This document shows positions 21,535 through 33,100 of a stretch of DNA of 64,000 nucleotides, piece after piece. Both the position numbers and the translations under genes were made by a program. This DNA comes from Labyrinthula sp. Ha (taxonomy: Eukaryota > Sar > Bigyra > Labyrinthulida > Labyrinthulaceae). Where the stretch lies: NCBI GenBank assembly GCA_015227615.1, contig JAALGZ010000036.1, positions 62,001 through 126,000 on the forward strand. The letters are read 5' to 3'. The notes below the pieces were generated by a model. It ran no database searches. It saw only the letters and a list, made by a program, of their open reading frames with translations, and was not told the DNA's origin. Position 1 is the stretch's first letter. Each line of letters begins with the position of its first letter.

Positions 21535-22108
21535 AAACTAGGTTCTGTTGAACCAAATATTCAGCTGTTTCATAGGAAACAAAATAGAAACTTCCTTTGA
21601 GAAGGGTTAGAAATGTTTCCCCAACCAGAATTTCTCCTGTGTCGATTAAGGCTTTAACCTCCACAAAATTGTCAGATGGTGATAAGGTAAATGCTTTCAA
21701 ATCCAGATCTATTTCGTCAGCATATTGATCAATTAAGTTTTCATATACCCTCGAAAACTCTTTTTCTTTCTCACTTAACCGGGATTCATTGAACTTTGTA
21801 CTGTCAAAATATGAATCCATTATCTTGAGTTGCCGATACCTGGAATAGGCTAACAGCATTTTCTTGTTTCGCTTAATGAATAACTCATAAATAAAACCAG
21901 TTGCCTTAACACTTAGACTCTGTTCGCCGTTTTCATCCGTTAGTGTTGAAAGCTGATTTATTAACCAACTTAGGCTTTTAACTTCGGAAACAACTTCTTG
22001 AACAAGTCTGTCATTAAAATCAGGGAGCCAATCTGATTGTTTCAGTTCTTCTAACAAAATTAACCCATCTTTTCCTAATTTCAACAAATCTATATTTTGT
22101 TCTTCCAT
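21524..22108 (-). CDS. PSF1: GINS complex subunit PSF1
   Basis: PSF1 is one of four subunits of GINS, which joins MCM2-7 and CDC45 to form the replicative CMG helicase. The 194-residue product matches the family length (about 190-210). Recognisable regions are the helical A-domain with NKKMLLAYSRYRQLKI (the counterpart of human RRCTVAYLYDRLLRIR) and, after a linker, the small C-terminal B-domain with VEVKALIDTGEILV and then LLKGSFYFVSYETAEYLVQQNLV (quoted in part). The B-domain of PSF1 is what contacts CDC45. The ORF is intronless, ATG-initiated and tail-to-tail with the coiled-coil gene with an 11-bp coding overlap. Confidence 0.85.
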   Translation of the reverse strand: MEEQNIDLLKLGKDGLILLEELKQSDWLPDFNDRLVQEVVSEVKSLSWLINQLSTLTDENGEQSLSVKATGFIYELFIKRNKKMLLAYSRYRQLKIMDSYFDSTKFNESRLSEKEKEFSRVYENLIDQYADEIDLDLKAFTLSPSDNFVEVKALIDTGEILVGETFLTLLKGSFYFVSYETAEYLVQQNLVSIV

Positions 22109-22409
22109 ATCGACTCAACGGTTTTATGCAAATCTAAATTTATTGGTTCCGTTGACCAATCGTTCGGCGCTGAATGGGACAATGTTGAGTTACCATAGAG
22201 ACGTTTACAATAAATTTGAACAGAATAGACTTAATCTACTCATGTTTAATCATTGACTGAGTTTCTAATCAACCAAAAATTTTAGAACAAGAAATCACAG
22301 CAACAGAAACGTAGTTAATCACAGAAAAGTAGTTAGTGAAAGGAAGAACGATGCTTGATAACACAAAAGTATTAATAAGAAACGCATGAATCAAATTGTA
22401 TTAGAACAT

Positions 22410-22916
22410 TTAGAGCTCATGAACATTTTCGTACACATTATACAGGGGCCGGATAGATGATACAGGCTTTCTTAATCTTATTACTATACGTTTTGGAAAT
22501 GCACGGAAGAGTATCTTCATTGAAACAAAGAACATCGAAAAGAGGGATGAAGGTTTCGCCAAATGTGTTCTTGACACTACTAGGGATCAGATTTGATTTA
22601 TTGATATTTTATCAATAAAAAATTATACATATTTTTTCTTAATCATTAATTCCGGTAGCTCTCAACCATTCTGATTAATTATTGATAATCAATTAATAAT
22701 CAGAATAAAATCAGATTCATCTGGCAAGAATCAAAATACCAATTTTCTTATTGAAAATCAGAATCAAAATTATTATCAACTAATTATTGATGGTTTCCAT
22801 CACCTGCGATGCCTAGGCGCTACTTCAAAAAGGAAACAGCTTTTATTGACTGCGGAGTCAAAAACTCCCCTTGATTTTATTGACTTTAGGATTTCGCAAA
22901 GTAAGGAGCTCCACAT
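22410..22916 (-). pseudogene. Small ORF interrupted by a miniature hAT-type element
   Basis: On the minus strand an ATG at 22916 opens a frame (MWSSLLCEILKSIKSR...) that runs into the miniature element at 22581-22815. The same frame resumes on the far side (22572-22410) and ends in TAA. Ignoring the element and one 8-bp duplicate, the segments total 264 bases, exactly 88 codons. The product resembles nothing I know. A second frame is also open across the downstream half, so coding status is uncertain. I read it as an ORF that existed before the insertion. Alternatively the element could sit in an intron of a spliced gene. Confidence 0.4.
22573..22823. mobile_element. hAT-type miniature element, copy 2, with 8-bp target duplication
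   Basis: A 235-bp element (22581-22815) begins TAGGGATCAGATTTG and ends with the inverse GATGCCTA. The flanks are GACACTAC (22573-22580) and GGCGCTAC (22816-22823), identical at 6 of 8 positions with two transitions, as expected of an aged 8-bp duplication. The interior carries TTGATAATCAATTAATAATC and related blocks shared with copies 1 and 3. Eight-base duplications and short TAGGG termini fit the hAT superfamily. It is noncoding. Confidence 0.75.
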
Positions 22917-25900
22917 TAATGAGAAATAAGTGATGTTCAGAAATCTATTTTTTCATAGCATGAACATGAGATGCGCAGAAACCTGATGTCACAAAGCTTA
23001 GAAAAAATTTAAAAGGGAAAGAAACTTAAGCAAATTTGGTTATAGAGCACCAAGCAAAGATGTAAAAACCAGGAAAAAAGATTATTTATTTTTTCTGGTC
23101 AACCTATGGATCTTACGTAATCTTCTTTTGTCAATCAGACATAATCCTTGAAGTCTGGGCTTCCATATGCCATTAAGAATTTCCTAATGTCGCAGCCCTT
23201 CCTTGTGACTTGGCGCTCGAAGAATATAAAAAGTGTTTTAAATCATTTTCCATGCCTTGAAGATAGATATGTTGAAGAGAATTCAAAGCGTAGGGAATAG
23301 ATATTTAAGAAAAGGCAAGGAGAGTGTCAAGAACAGTAATTTAAATACTTAGATTAAAAAAATCAAAATTTCTGCAAATGCAAAACAAATTTCTTAAACT
23401 TAAGTGCCTTTAAGGTATGACAAAGAACTTTACTGACATTTGAAGAGATTCAGTACCCTAGCATGTAGTTCTAACAAAACTATCTTCTTGATTCACATTT
23501 TACCTTCAGCAATGGCCATATCCAGCTGCTTTTAATAACTTCCTTTTGTAGTTGATTAGGTTCTAGTGCGTTAACTACGAAGTTTCACCAGATGATGTAT
23601 CGATAGAGGATATAAAAACCAGGTAAACTGCTTGACCGATACTCAGAGCTGCAAGGTTCACAATTTCGAACTTGCACAATGTATTTCCGACTTTAAAGGA
23701 AGGTTTAAATAATTGAAAAACAGTTTCAAGACATCTGTAAGCTTTGAAGAGCGACTACAAGTAATCAGAAACTCATCCTAGACTGATTTTTCTATATTTT
23801 TCTATACTTATTCATCTTTCCGTATTTTTGAACTGGTGTCTGGTTATTTGACAGTGGCAATTTGTGTCTTGGAAAATGAATTCAACAAATAATCTGAGGC
23901 TTTGATTACGAACTCAGAAAAAGGTATTTCTTCTAAATGATCTTAGTTCATCTTGGAATAAAAATTTATAGCAGGATCAAAAAGAGCTTGGGATATTATT
24001 CAAGTAATGTGCATACATTATTTGCAGTTGTTGTGTAACTTTAACCTAATGTTTTAAGTTAGGATCTATTTACAAGTGCATGTCAATAATGTCTATAGGC
24101 TTGTATTAATTCCTGTCATGTTACATGGCGATTTGAGTGAGACCGCTTCCTCAAAAGGCAGTCAGTTCTCTGATCAGTTGTTTCGATTCGAATTTATCTT
24201 CCTTAGGTCCTTTAATCTTTGCACGATAGTGGGAGATGTCGTTCGATCACCATTTTCGTCGATTTTATGTGCCACTACGGTCAACTTCTTGATAGTTAAA
24301 TATCTGTATTTTATGAGCTGCAGTATAGCTGACGAATACTAGGTTATTTACCTTAATAAAAAGCCCCTTTACGACAGATAGAGAACTAGGCTGGATAACT
24401 TATTGTAGTGCATTATTTCTTGCAGTCAAGCTCCGGGCTTACTTAAAAGTTCTCAAATACGCTGATAATATTGCTTAACTTCTTCTTTCTTACTCCTATA
24501 TGCACTAAATTTTCTGATGTGAACTTATTTAGTGTGATTGGGTAAGAGTAATTATTAATCTATTTAGTGTTAACTAGGTTCAGGTTAAAACTAACTTAGG
24601 AACACTTAGTGATTTTTTGTGGATTGCTTTGGTCTCAATTGGACAGTTTTTCTTCAGGGAACTCAAAGCTTACTGTTCTTTATTTTAAGTTTTTTGTATT
24701 TTTAGGTCACTTCCACCTTTCTTCAAAGTTATCAAAATGATTGTAGACACTATAACTACAGTGCTAGCTATTAATTGTATCTGCACTATGTGTCACATAT
24801 GAACAGGGTGTTAGAGTAACATCTCATACAATTTAAAAGATACAATTGAAATATCAAAGCTAAGAAAAGTGCATCTATCTTACCCAAATGTCGATGATGA
24901 TATCCAGGTTTCCAGAACTCATATCCAGATCTTTAGACACATAACAAATAATCATTTTGAGTCAATGGCATCAAGAAAATTGGATCCTTGCATAACTTTC
25001 TGATTCTTTGCTCTTTCAATGGGCATTTTATCGAAGAAAATAGACCGTGGCAAGCAAACAGCTTTCATGGGGATCGCAACCAACAATTTATACCTAAAGA
25101 TACCATGGGTTGTATGTATCCGGACGTAACCCGAATAAAGATCAGCACGAGCTTTGTGAACTCATTCCCCGAAAGTTAGACAGCAAAATATAGACTTTTC
25201 ATTAGTTACATTCCCATGATTATTTGGATTTGTTACTCCTCCATTCAAACATCTACAATAGCAATATATTAACACTTCCGTACTTTTATCTCCCGTTTTG
25301 ACTCCTTATGGCGTATTTTTTTAATATATCTCAGAACAAATCGTATTAGCGTTAAAACAAATCCTTTTTTACTTATCTACTGTGCCAATCACATTTACTA
25401 TCGAGAAAACTATATGAAACGACGGTTGTTGGTCAATATTACCATTTCGACTCTCATTGTTTGGATGCAATGGGTTGTTGTTGTTGTTGTTGTGTATAAT
25501 TTGCATAAATTCTTGTTTCTTTCTTAATTATCTAAGATAAATTTAGATTGGCACAATAATATGGAGCGAAAACTACATATTGATGGAAAATATCCCACGT
25601 TCCGGTCACATACTTTTTGTTTTGTAGGATACAGAGAAAGCCCTGAGGGCTAATAATTTTTTGATTACTAGACCTAACAACTCCAATCTCATTTACAAGA
25701 AAATATGGAAAGATACCATGAAGATCAAATTGATAACTTTAACTTCAGCTCTTGCTAAAGATAAAAATATAATTATTCAACAAAATCATCTGTTACAAGA
25801 TTCTATCCTTTAATGGGGAATAATATAAACTCAATCAATTCCAAGCTTCACGTCATTTTTCTGCAAATGATGTCAGGAGTTTGATCAGTATAGAGGGTAG

Positions 25901-26206
25901 ACAACCGTTGTAAAAGTAGTTTCTTGTGAGAAAGCCAAGAATTTGTCCAATAAGAATATTTTTTAACCAACTCGAAGCGATCCAAGTTATTGAGGCTCTG
26001 AGTACTTCCTAGAAACTTAAATCTTTGCTCTTGCACTTGATTCAGGTAAATTCTCATTCAACATCATCGAAACTCAACTTCGTACAATATAATATTTCAT
26101 AACTGCTGTTTTCTCTGATTTTTTTTTCATGAAAGGTTATGAAATGCAGCCTCTATGATTTTATTGTCTTTCGCTTCTTTAGCAGAGTTAATGTTTTTCC
26201 TTACAG
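22917..26206. other. AT-rich stretch with scattered exon-like fragments
   Basis: No full gene was resolved. A minus-strand fragment at about 23135-23230 reads RQVTRKGCDIRKFLMAYGSP and ends in TGA, which looks like a terminal exon. A plus-strand ORF at 24991-25179 reads coding-like (FNGHFIEENRPWQANSFHGD) but has no clear splice partner. A (GTT)n run lies at 25473-25492. These could be pieces of intron-rich genes or decay products. Confidence 0.3.
25473..25492. repeat. (GTT)n trinucleotide microsatellite
   Basis: Six to seven GTT units in a row. Confidence 0.9.
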
Positions 26207-26277
26207 GCTACCTGGGGATATCACCGTCGAGAAAGACCAAAAAGAGAAATACGGATGAATTTACAATTAGAGTGTGA
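26207..26277 (+). CDS. Possible terminal exon of a spliced gene
   Basis: A pyrimidine-rich acceptor (TTTTTCCTTACAG) precedes an open stretch reading YLGISPSRKTKKRNTDEF and ending in TGA. The basic cluster SRKTKKR is less AT-driven than the surroundings. Upstream exons on the plus strand are not identified; the ORF at 24991-25179 is one candidate. Confidence 0.3.
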
Positions 26278-28674
26278 TAAGAAAATATTTTTCCCTTAAA
26301 AAGGTGTGGAACACACAAATAGATACCCGAAAACATGTATATGACAACAAAGGAACGAAATTTGGCTCCTAAGCTACGAAGCTCGATGTATAGGTATTGT
26401 GTGTCTAACTATACGGGATAGGAAACTACTTAGCCTTACACAAGAATTAGTCTAAGGAAAAAGGAAGTGCTATAATATTTAACTATAAATACAAAATATT
26501 ATTGATATGTAGATTAGTTGGAATAGTGCTTGCGCCGATTAACTTTGGACTACCTGTCCATGTAAACTATATCTTCGTGTCTTTTTGACTAGTATTAATC
26601 TATTACCTTATTTATTATATCTGCTGTATTTGTTCGCAACTTCAAGAAATACAAACTGTTTTATCTAACCTAGCATATATATATACATATATCTTGGTAT
26701 TATATTCTGATAGGCGTCAACTATTTATCTAACCGTAAATCTACTCTACTGGGTTTTTGTCTTTTTGTCTTGGTTATAATCTCTGAGTACTTTCGAAATT
26801 TCCGGGAATGTAACTAATTTAAGGGAAAATAATGGTTTATATTATTTCATCAGATCTTCTGCATCAGATTACTTGTTTTTTTGTCATGAGATTTTTACAA
26901 ATATTTCTATTGCTGTCAGCATTTGATATCTCTTCAATTCATAATATATAGATTCCAAAGGTGTTTTTTGCAAATATATGGTAAGGACTTTCAATACAAA
27001 TGTCTGTATAAGTCTTTACTCCAATTCATGGGATTAAGCAACCGATTTTAATATTTGAGCAATAACAGTATCTTTCCATTTAACTAGCCTTATTGCATTT
27101 CTAAATTTGTATTGGACACCATTGTTTTAAACTGTTTCGATGTTGAGCAACCGTTATACACAATTTCCCTAAATCTGACTGACAAATCTCCTAGATTTTG
27201 CATGCAAACATATTGCTAAATCCCTGTAGAACAGATGATATACAGGTCGGTTTTGCATAGTTCATTAAATACTGGGGATTAAAAGAAGGCAGAAAAGAGA
27301 TTTTTATTGCCAACTTCACCTCCTTATCCCATCTACTAATGTTCAAAAAAACATTCAGCTTCTTGAGGTGGTATACCTTGTAATTTTTTCTCTCCTTATT
27401 TCATTCTCCCTTAGTTTTGATGCTTAAAATTTATATGCATATATCTTACTAACTTAAGATATTTGTTTTGCTACCTCTTGTCCCAGGTATTATGTGACAT
27501 TGTTGAATATTGTCTTTCACAAAACATACTTATAAATTTCAGTATTATTGATATTTTTATTTAACTTTAAGCAAAAACAAAGTTTGATTATAGTATAGCA
27601 GTACTACTTATAATATCGTGCAGTTGCATATGATTCCAGTTCCTTCTGTTGTATTTGTTTGTTCAAGCCAACCATGCCCTGCATCAAACTAAATCAGCAG
27701 TCTGAAAGTATTCCCTTCCTGACATTGGTGCAACATTGTACTTAATATTTCAAAAATTTTCACAGAAAGAAAAGATGGTAAGAAGAGTGATTTCTTGTTG
27801 ATGATGGTCGAGTCCAGTATATAAGCTGGAGGAGAGGCTGATGTTCTGACGTTTAATCCTAGACATATCGTTTAAGATATTTAATGTTAAGAAAACATCC
27901 AAACCATTTGTGAGAATCAAAGGATGTTCTCTAATATTGTGTGCTAGTCTTGGTACTTGGTTATTGTGTATGGTGATTGATCTAGAAAAATCTGTACCAG
28001 TATCTCGGAATTGTTGTGTGGTAATGTCATATGTGGATAATACTCAATATTGTATCTGTGATGACGTGTTCTGGTGAAATACAGCAATACAAACAGTAAT
28101 AAGATGAATCGAATTTTGAGTACCAGAGTAGTAACCATTTTTTAAACATTAATAAATGAAAAAAAAAATGCCAATAATTTTAAGTGTTCAGGACTCGAGT
28201 GAAAACAAAAATTAGTTTTGCATTGAAAGAGAACTGGGGACTGGAAGTACTCAATACTTCTTGTACTAGTTGCGTTTCTTGCAAATTCTATTTTACGTGT
28301 AGGATTAAGGATTGCCCATTAGGTCAAATGTGTATGCAATGGCAGGCTTAAATAAGGTTCGATATCTTCATATAATGTCATTTTTTAACTAAGATTATTA
28401 TTCTATAGTGGAAGACAACTTACCCTTCCGCACCTTTCAAAATCCGCTACAAAGATATAGTGCTAATTTCAGAAACAAAGAAAGTATCAAAGTGAGTTTA
28501 AAAAATAAGAGATGTATCATGTGTTCAAAAAATAATAGTATACGTTTTTCAAAAGACAAAGCTATTTCCCCAAAGATAACAACAAAGCTTTGTTAAACAA
28601 CATACCAAGCATCACTAAGCTCAAACAAAACCTATATCTAATGCCACTGACAAAGCCTTTCGACTCCTCAGTTA
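26278..28674. other. AT-rich gene-poor stretch
   Basis: Nothing convincing found on either strand. One minus-strand ORF (27944-28138) with a hydrophobic start is probably chance. Confidence 0.4.
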
Positions 28675-29943
28675 TTACGAAAGTTACTAAAAATCAAACT
28701 CAACAACTGTGGATCCAGTTTGCATTGTTCCACTTCTATTTCTCAAGTCAAACATAGTATTTTCAGGAAAACTCTCCAAATAAAATTCTCTGTCTGCCTT
28801 CAACAAATATAACTCGTTTTTTAAAACAGTCATATGATCATAAATTTTGGTTGAGTTTATCAAATTTGTAATATTCGAAACTTTTTGTGCCTTTCTATGA
28901 ATCTCTTTCTTTACCTGCTGAAACAGAACAAGAGCTTCTTCTGAACTTTTATCTTCATTATTGAGAGTCTAAAGATCAAATATAAAAACTAAAATACAAC
29001 TCCAAGAGCGTACTTGGCTTGAATAAGCTTGGGTGATGACTGGAACAAACACATTTCATATAATCTAACCCTTTTCTTCATCAAGCAAAGTACATGTGGA
29101 AAATAGCTCTCATTTCCGCCAGACTTCATAAATACTTCCTTGGCTGAAGAAAGACAACTCTCAATCATATCTCCTGCCCGTTCTATTTCTAAGCAATAAA
29201 CTCGACAAAAAAAACATACCTGATAAAATTCCAAGTGTAAGCCTTTTTGCTTCTAACGCACTGGAACATTTTACCCTAAACTTCGCTTCTTTTTCCATAT
29301 GAAGTGCCGTTCTTTGTTCTGCGTTTCTGCAATAATAAATACCAAACTCTAACTCTTTGGAATCCTGTCCAAAATATCTCATTCTTGAAATGTTATGAAT
29401 ACTAAAACTCAAGTCAATTAACTGTGCGTCAAGTGAGAAAAATATTTTTCCATGAGATATCTCTATTTCTGTTTGCACTGCTCTCCTTTTCTTGTTAATC
29501 TGAACGTACAGAGATACCAATCCCTTGTACTTGAAGCTATCTGCTGAAGAAAAAAGTCCAACAATTTTCGGCTCTGCAATAAGAAAATTACATTTCAGCG
29601 CATCGTTTACATCCGTTTCTACTCTAATAACCTGTGATTCTCTTACTTGGGAAAAAGTAGTTTGAATAATCTCCCTCAACTCTGGGTTTTGAGCGACTTG
29701 CACGTTCTTTAAACTTGATCCTGAAAACTTATTTTTCACTCTTGAGAAATATGAAGAAACTCCATTTAGGTTAAAACTACCACTTCTTCCTCGAGCATCC
29801 GAAAATTTAGATTTTGTAGAACGCTTGCTGCTGAACTTGTTTAAGGTATTATTCTTTTTCTTCCTTGTTTTCTTTTCATCAGCTGGTGTGGATAAGCCAA
29901 CTCGAGGAAAACTATCCATTGAATCAAAACTATTGTCTGCCAT
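28675..29943 (-). CDS. Three-exon gene, basic N-terminus and helical C-terminus, unknown
   Basis: Exon 1 is 29220-29943, exon 2 is 29001-29188 and exon 3 is 28675-28968. The introns are 31 nt (29189-29219, GTATGT...TTAG) and 32 nt (28969-29000, GTTGTA...TTTAG). Together they give 401 codons with correct phases at both joins (LGILS|EIERAGDMIES and KYALG|TLNNEDKSS). The first 60 residues are Lys/Ser/Arg-rich and probably disordered. A folded middle follows (residues about 80-240, beta-rich, YVQINKKRRAVQTEIEISHG), which could be a PH-like or C2-like fold. The C-terminus is helical (SSEEALVLFQQVKKEIHRK). I do not recognise the family. This is one of the best-supported short-intron genes here. Confidence 0.75.
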
Positions 29944-30170
29944 AAGTCTACGTCTTTTTATCAGTATGTTCTTTTATTTATGTGCACTTAACTTTTGCTT
30001 TCTGGTAGAACTAAAAGCGGTTCGGGCGGAAAGTCTCGGCTATTAACTTCGATTTCCTAGAAAGTCTTGGCGGAAATACTATTTTGTTACTGTAGAATTG
30101 GTGTAAAGTGCAACCCAACTTACGGAATATGATGTGTTTCCATCTATATCTACATTAATACTGTATGAAT

Positions 30171-33100
30171 TAGGCTTCTTTATCGGAACGGAACACACGA
30201 TAGTTAACGGAAAATTTCCGATAATTTTTTTTACCGTTTTTAACGGTAAGCAAAATTGGAGTCTTATCGTTTAACGGAAAAAAGTTGAAGTTAATGGAAA
30301 ACACGATAACCACGATAGGTAACGGTACATACAGGTATTCTTGGGCAACTCAACAAACACCAAATTTTCTCTTTCTGTTCAAAGTCAAAACCAAACAAGT
30401 CCAGAAAAACTCCTTGTGTGAACAAAAAAGTCGCTGCAAAAAAATGTAAAAGTAGTTTTTGAACATGAATAAAGAAGAATTTGCTCGTCGAAGCCTCAAA
30501 ATTAGCTGTCTTCTACTTGTTAGAGATTTTGTCTGGCTGAACTGTCTGGGAGATGTGTTTGATTGAGAGGAGAAAAGCTAAACTTAAGTCAAAGTAGAAA
30601 ACATCTGCCAAATGAACTAAAATTACGCAACAATATTTTTTTTAAGCATAATTTTAGTTTTTTCTGTGTTAAACTTTCAAAAAGAGGTCAAATTTTTATT
30701 AGTTTTGGACAGAAAATAAGTAAAAATTATAAAAAAAAATATTTTTCAACAGTTAAAAAAGGGAGAGAATCTGAGCTAATAGGTTAAAGAACCCAAAAGA
30801 AACTAAACTATAAACTGTTGCTACAACTTTATCCACTCTCTTGTGTTCATTCTCATCATAAAAGTTTGATCAGACATGTTCTCTTTTCCTCTATATTCAA
30901 GTCTACCATGAGAGAAGAATTTTTCGAAGCTAACACTATTTGTTTGAATAGCTAAAAGCTTTCTAGCGACTTTTGCAAGCGTTGGAAACCTCGGTTCAGC
31001 ATCTTTCCACCATGCCAAAATGTCAACATTTCCCGCAACGCCGTCAAAATCCAAGTAGCACAACAACTCTCCACGGCTTCACTCAGTATTTGTAGCTGGT
31101 CTTGAGCTCTCTACATCTTCAAACAGCAAGCTAAAATCTAACTTGCTTTTCTTCAAAACTTGAGTCAATGGAGCATTACAGCCTAAACTCTTGACCTTAT
31201 CCATCTCTAGCACCACTTCTTCAACAACATCCTTGAACTCATCACTTTCTCAAGGAGCAAAAAGCTTACACCTCTTGTCTAAAAGTGATGCTTTTTTGAA
31301 AATGCGTGCCTGTTCCACTACAACCGTGTACTTGGGAAGGTAAGAAGTGAAGACCGAAGAGCTAGTGGGAGGAAGAATTTTATAAAAGTAGACGCTATTG
31401 AAGAGGTAATGGCTTCCAACATTCGATTAAAGGTATGGGGAAATCAATTATTCTGGTTGATCATTTCTTAGGTTCTTGTTTGCTTGGATTGACAGTAATG
31501 TAATATTGAGTTCATTTTAGTATAGGAGAAATACGATAATATAAAAAAGTAGTAGACTTTTTAAGTAAGTCAAACTTAGAGCTAGAACATGTAAAAATCA
31601 CTGTTATAGAGTATATTTTTTTCTATTTAAAATGATACCAACCACGTTTTATAAAAAAAAGAGCAAGGTATTTAATTTGTAAAAACAAAAATACCACTTT
31701 TTTTCATAAATACGTCAGAAAAACGACCACAATATGACTTTTTTCAAAAACTAAAACGTAGATCTTCATTAATTTATACTGGTTTTCCCCATGTCAATTT
31801 ATATGTGTTCTTAAGTATTTTATCATATGTAAAAGTTAAAAAAACATGTATTTTTATATAAGAATTTGCAATTATATGATAGAGATCTGCATAATTAAAA
31901 TCAACAAAAACTTCAAACTTAAAATTTTTCTTCTTTAAGTTACTGAAAATTGGTCCTAGATAGAGTTAGAGTCAAAGTTCTTGATACTCTCCATTAGAAG
32001 TTCAGTTTTGGCTATTTTAAAGTTGAGTTTGGAGTAAAGTTAAATTAACCGAAATAATTATTGGTGAGAGTAATAGGAAATTTCTTCAAGTTACCTAAAA
32101 AAAAATAGAGGTATTCTAAATCATTAATACTTCTGGGTGATCATCATTTTTCAGGATGTTTTCTTACTTGGTATCAACCAATTAGGAATATTGGGCATTT
32201 ATGGGCATCGTTTTTACAGTTTCCGAGATCTTAGAAATAGGATACATTGTTAGGAAGTCTATATAGAAAACTCCAATTCTCAAACAAAGTTGTTTCTAGG
32301 CCTAAATTCACCTGTTCTCTCGATTGGTGAGGTCTGTTTGGGCTCTAGATGAGTATTTCTCGAGGTATTACACGGATTGAAGTTGATAAAAACAGCATTT
32401 TAGCCCAATATCGACTTTTCTTAAAAAAAATATTAAAAATATCCTAAAAAACAGAATTAAAGGTTACAAGTCATGTTATTTGGTTGTTTGGGGCTACCTA
32501 GTACAAAAATTTAGGGGATTATAGCAAAACTGAGTGATTTCGTATTTTCTGATGTGCAAATTTTCAACATTTGACTTTTCTGAGTGACGTTTAGCTCAGT
32601 TATGGTTAACTAGAGAAGAAACATCCTGATAAATAGTTTGAGAAGTTAGGTATTGTCCATTTTTAGCGTCTGAAAAGAATCGGATCATCTATAGAGTTGT
32701 TCTTCATGATATTACGTTTGAATATATTTTTTTAATGATCTGTAAACTTAGTGAAAAGGACCCTTAAAATTAGCCTTTTTTAGGGTTTAAAATACTCATC
32801 CTTATCAAATACCCTGACAAAATATTTGGTTGGAAAGGTTTTTTTCATATGAAACACATTGTCGGTGATAATATTGTATTTGAGGAAGATTTCGTGAAAA
32901 AAACTAAGAAATACTATATACGTTATTTTCAGTAATCGTGGTTTTTTTATAATTTATGTTGCTTTAATCCTATAAAATTTTATGTGACTAAGTGACAGGT
33001 TCAGTTTGCAACATGTTTTAAGGTTTTTAGAAGAGTTGAAAAGGTATTGTTGGTTATATGGCCATTATACTGCATTTTTGAAAAAATGGTTGACAAAGTT

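Noticed and set aside
24076-24342. Plus-strand ORF of 88 codons
   Set aside because: No family resemblance, splice context or composition contrast; likely chance in AT-rich DNA.
25473-25492. GTT run as a telomere-like repeat
   Set aside because: Only six to seven units inside unique sequence; a plain microsatellite.
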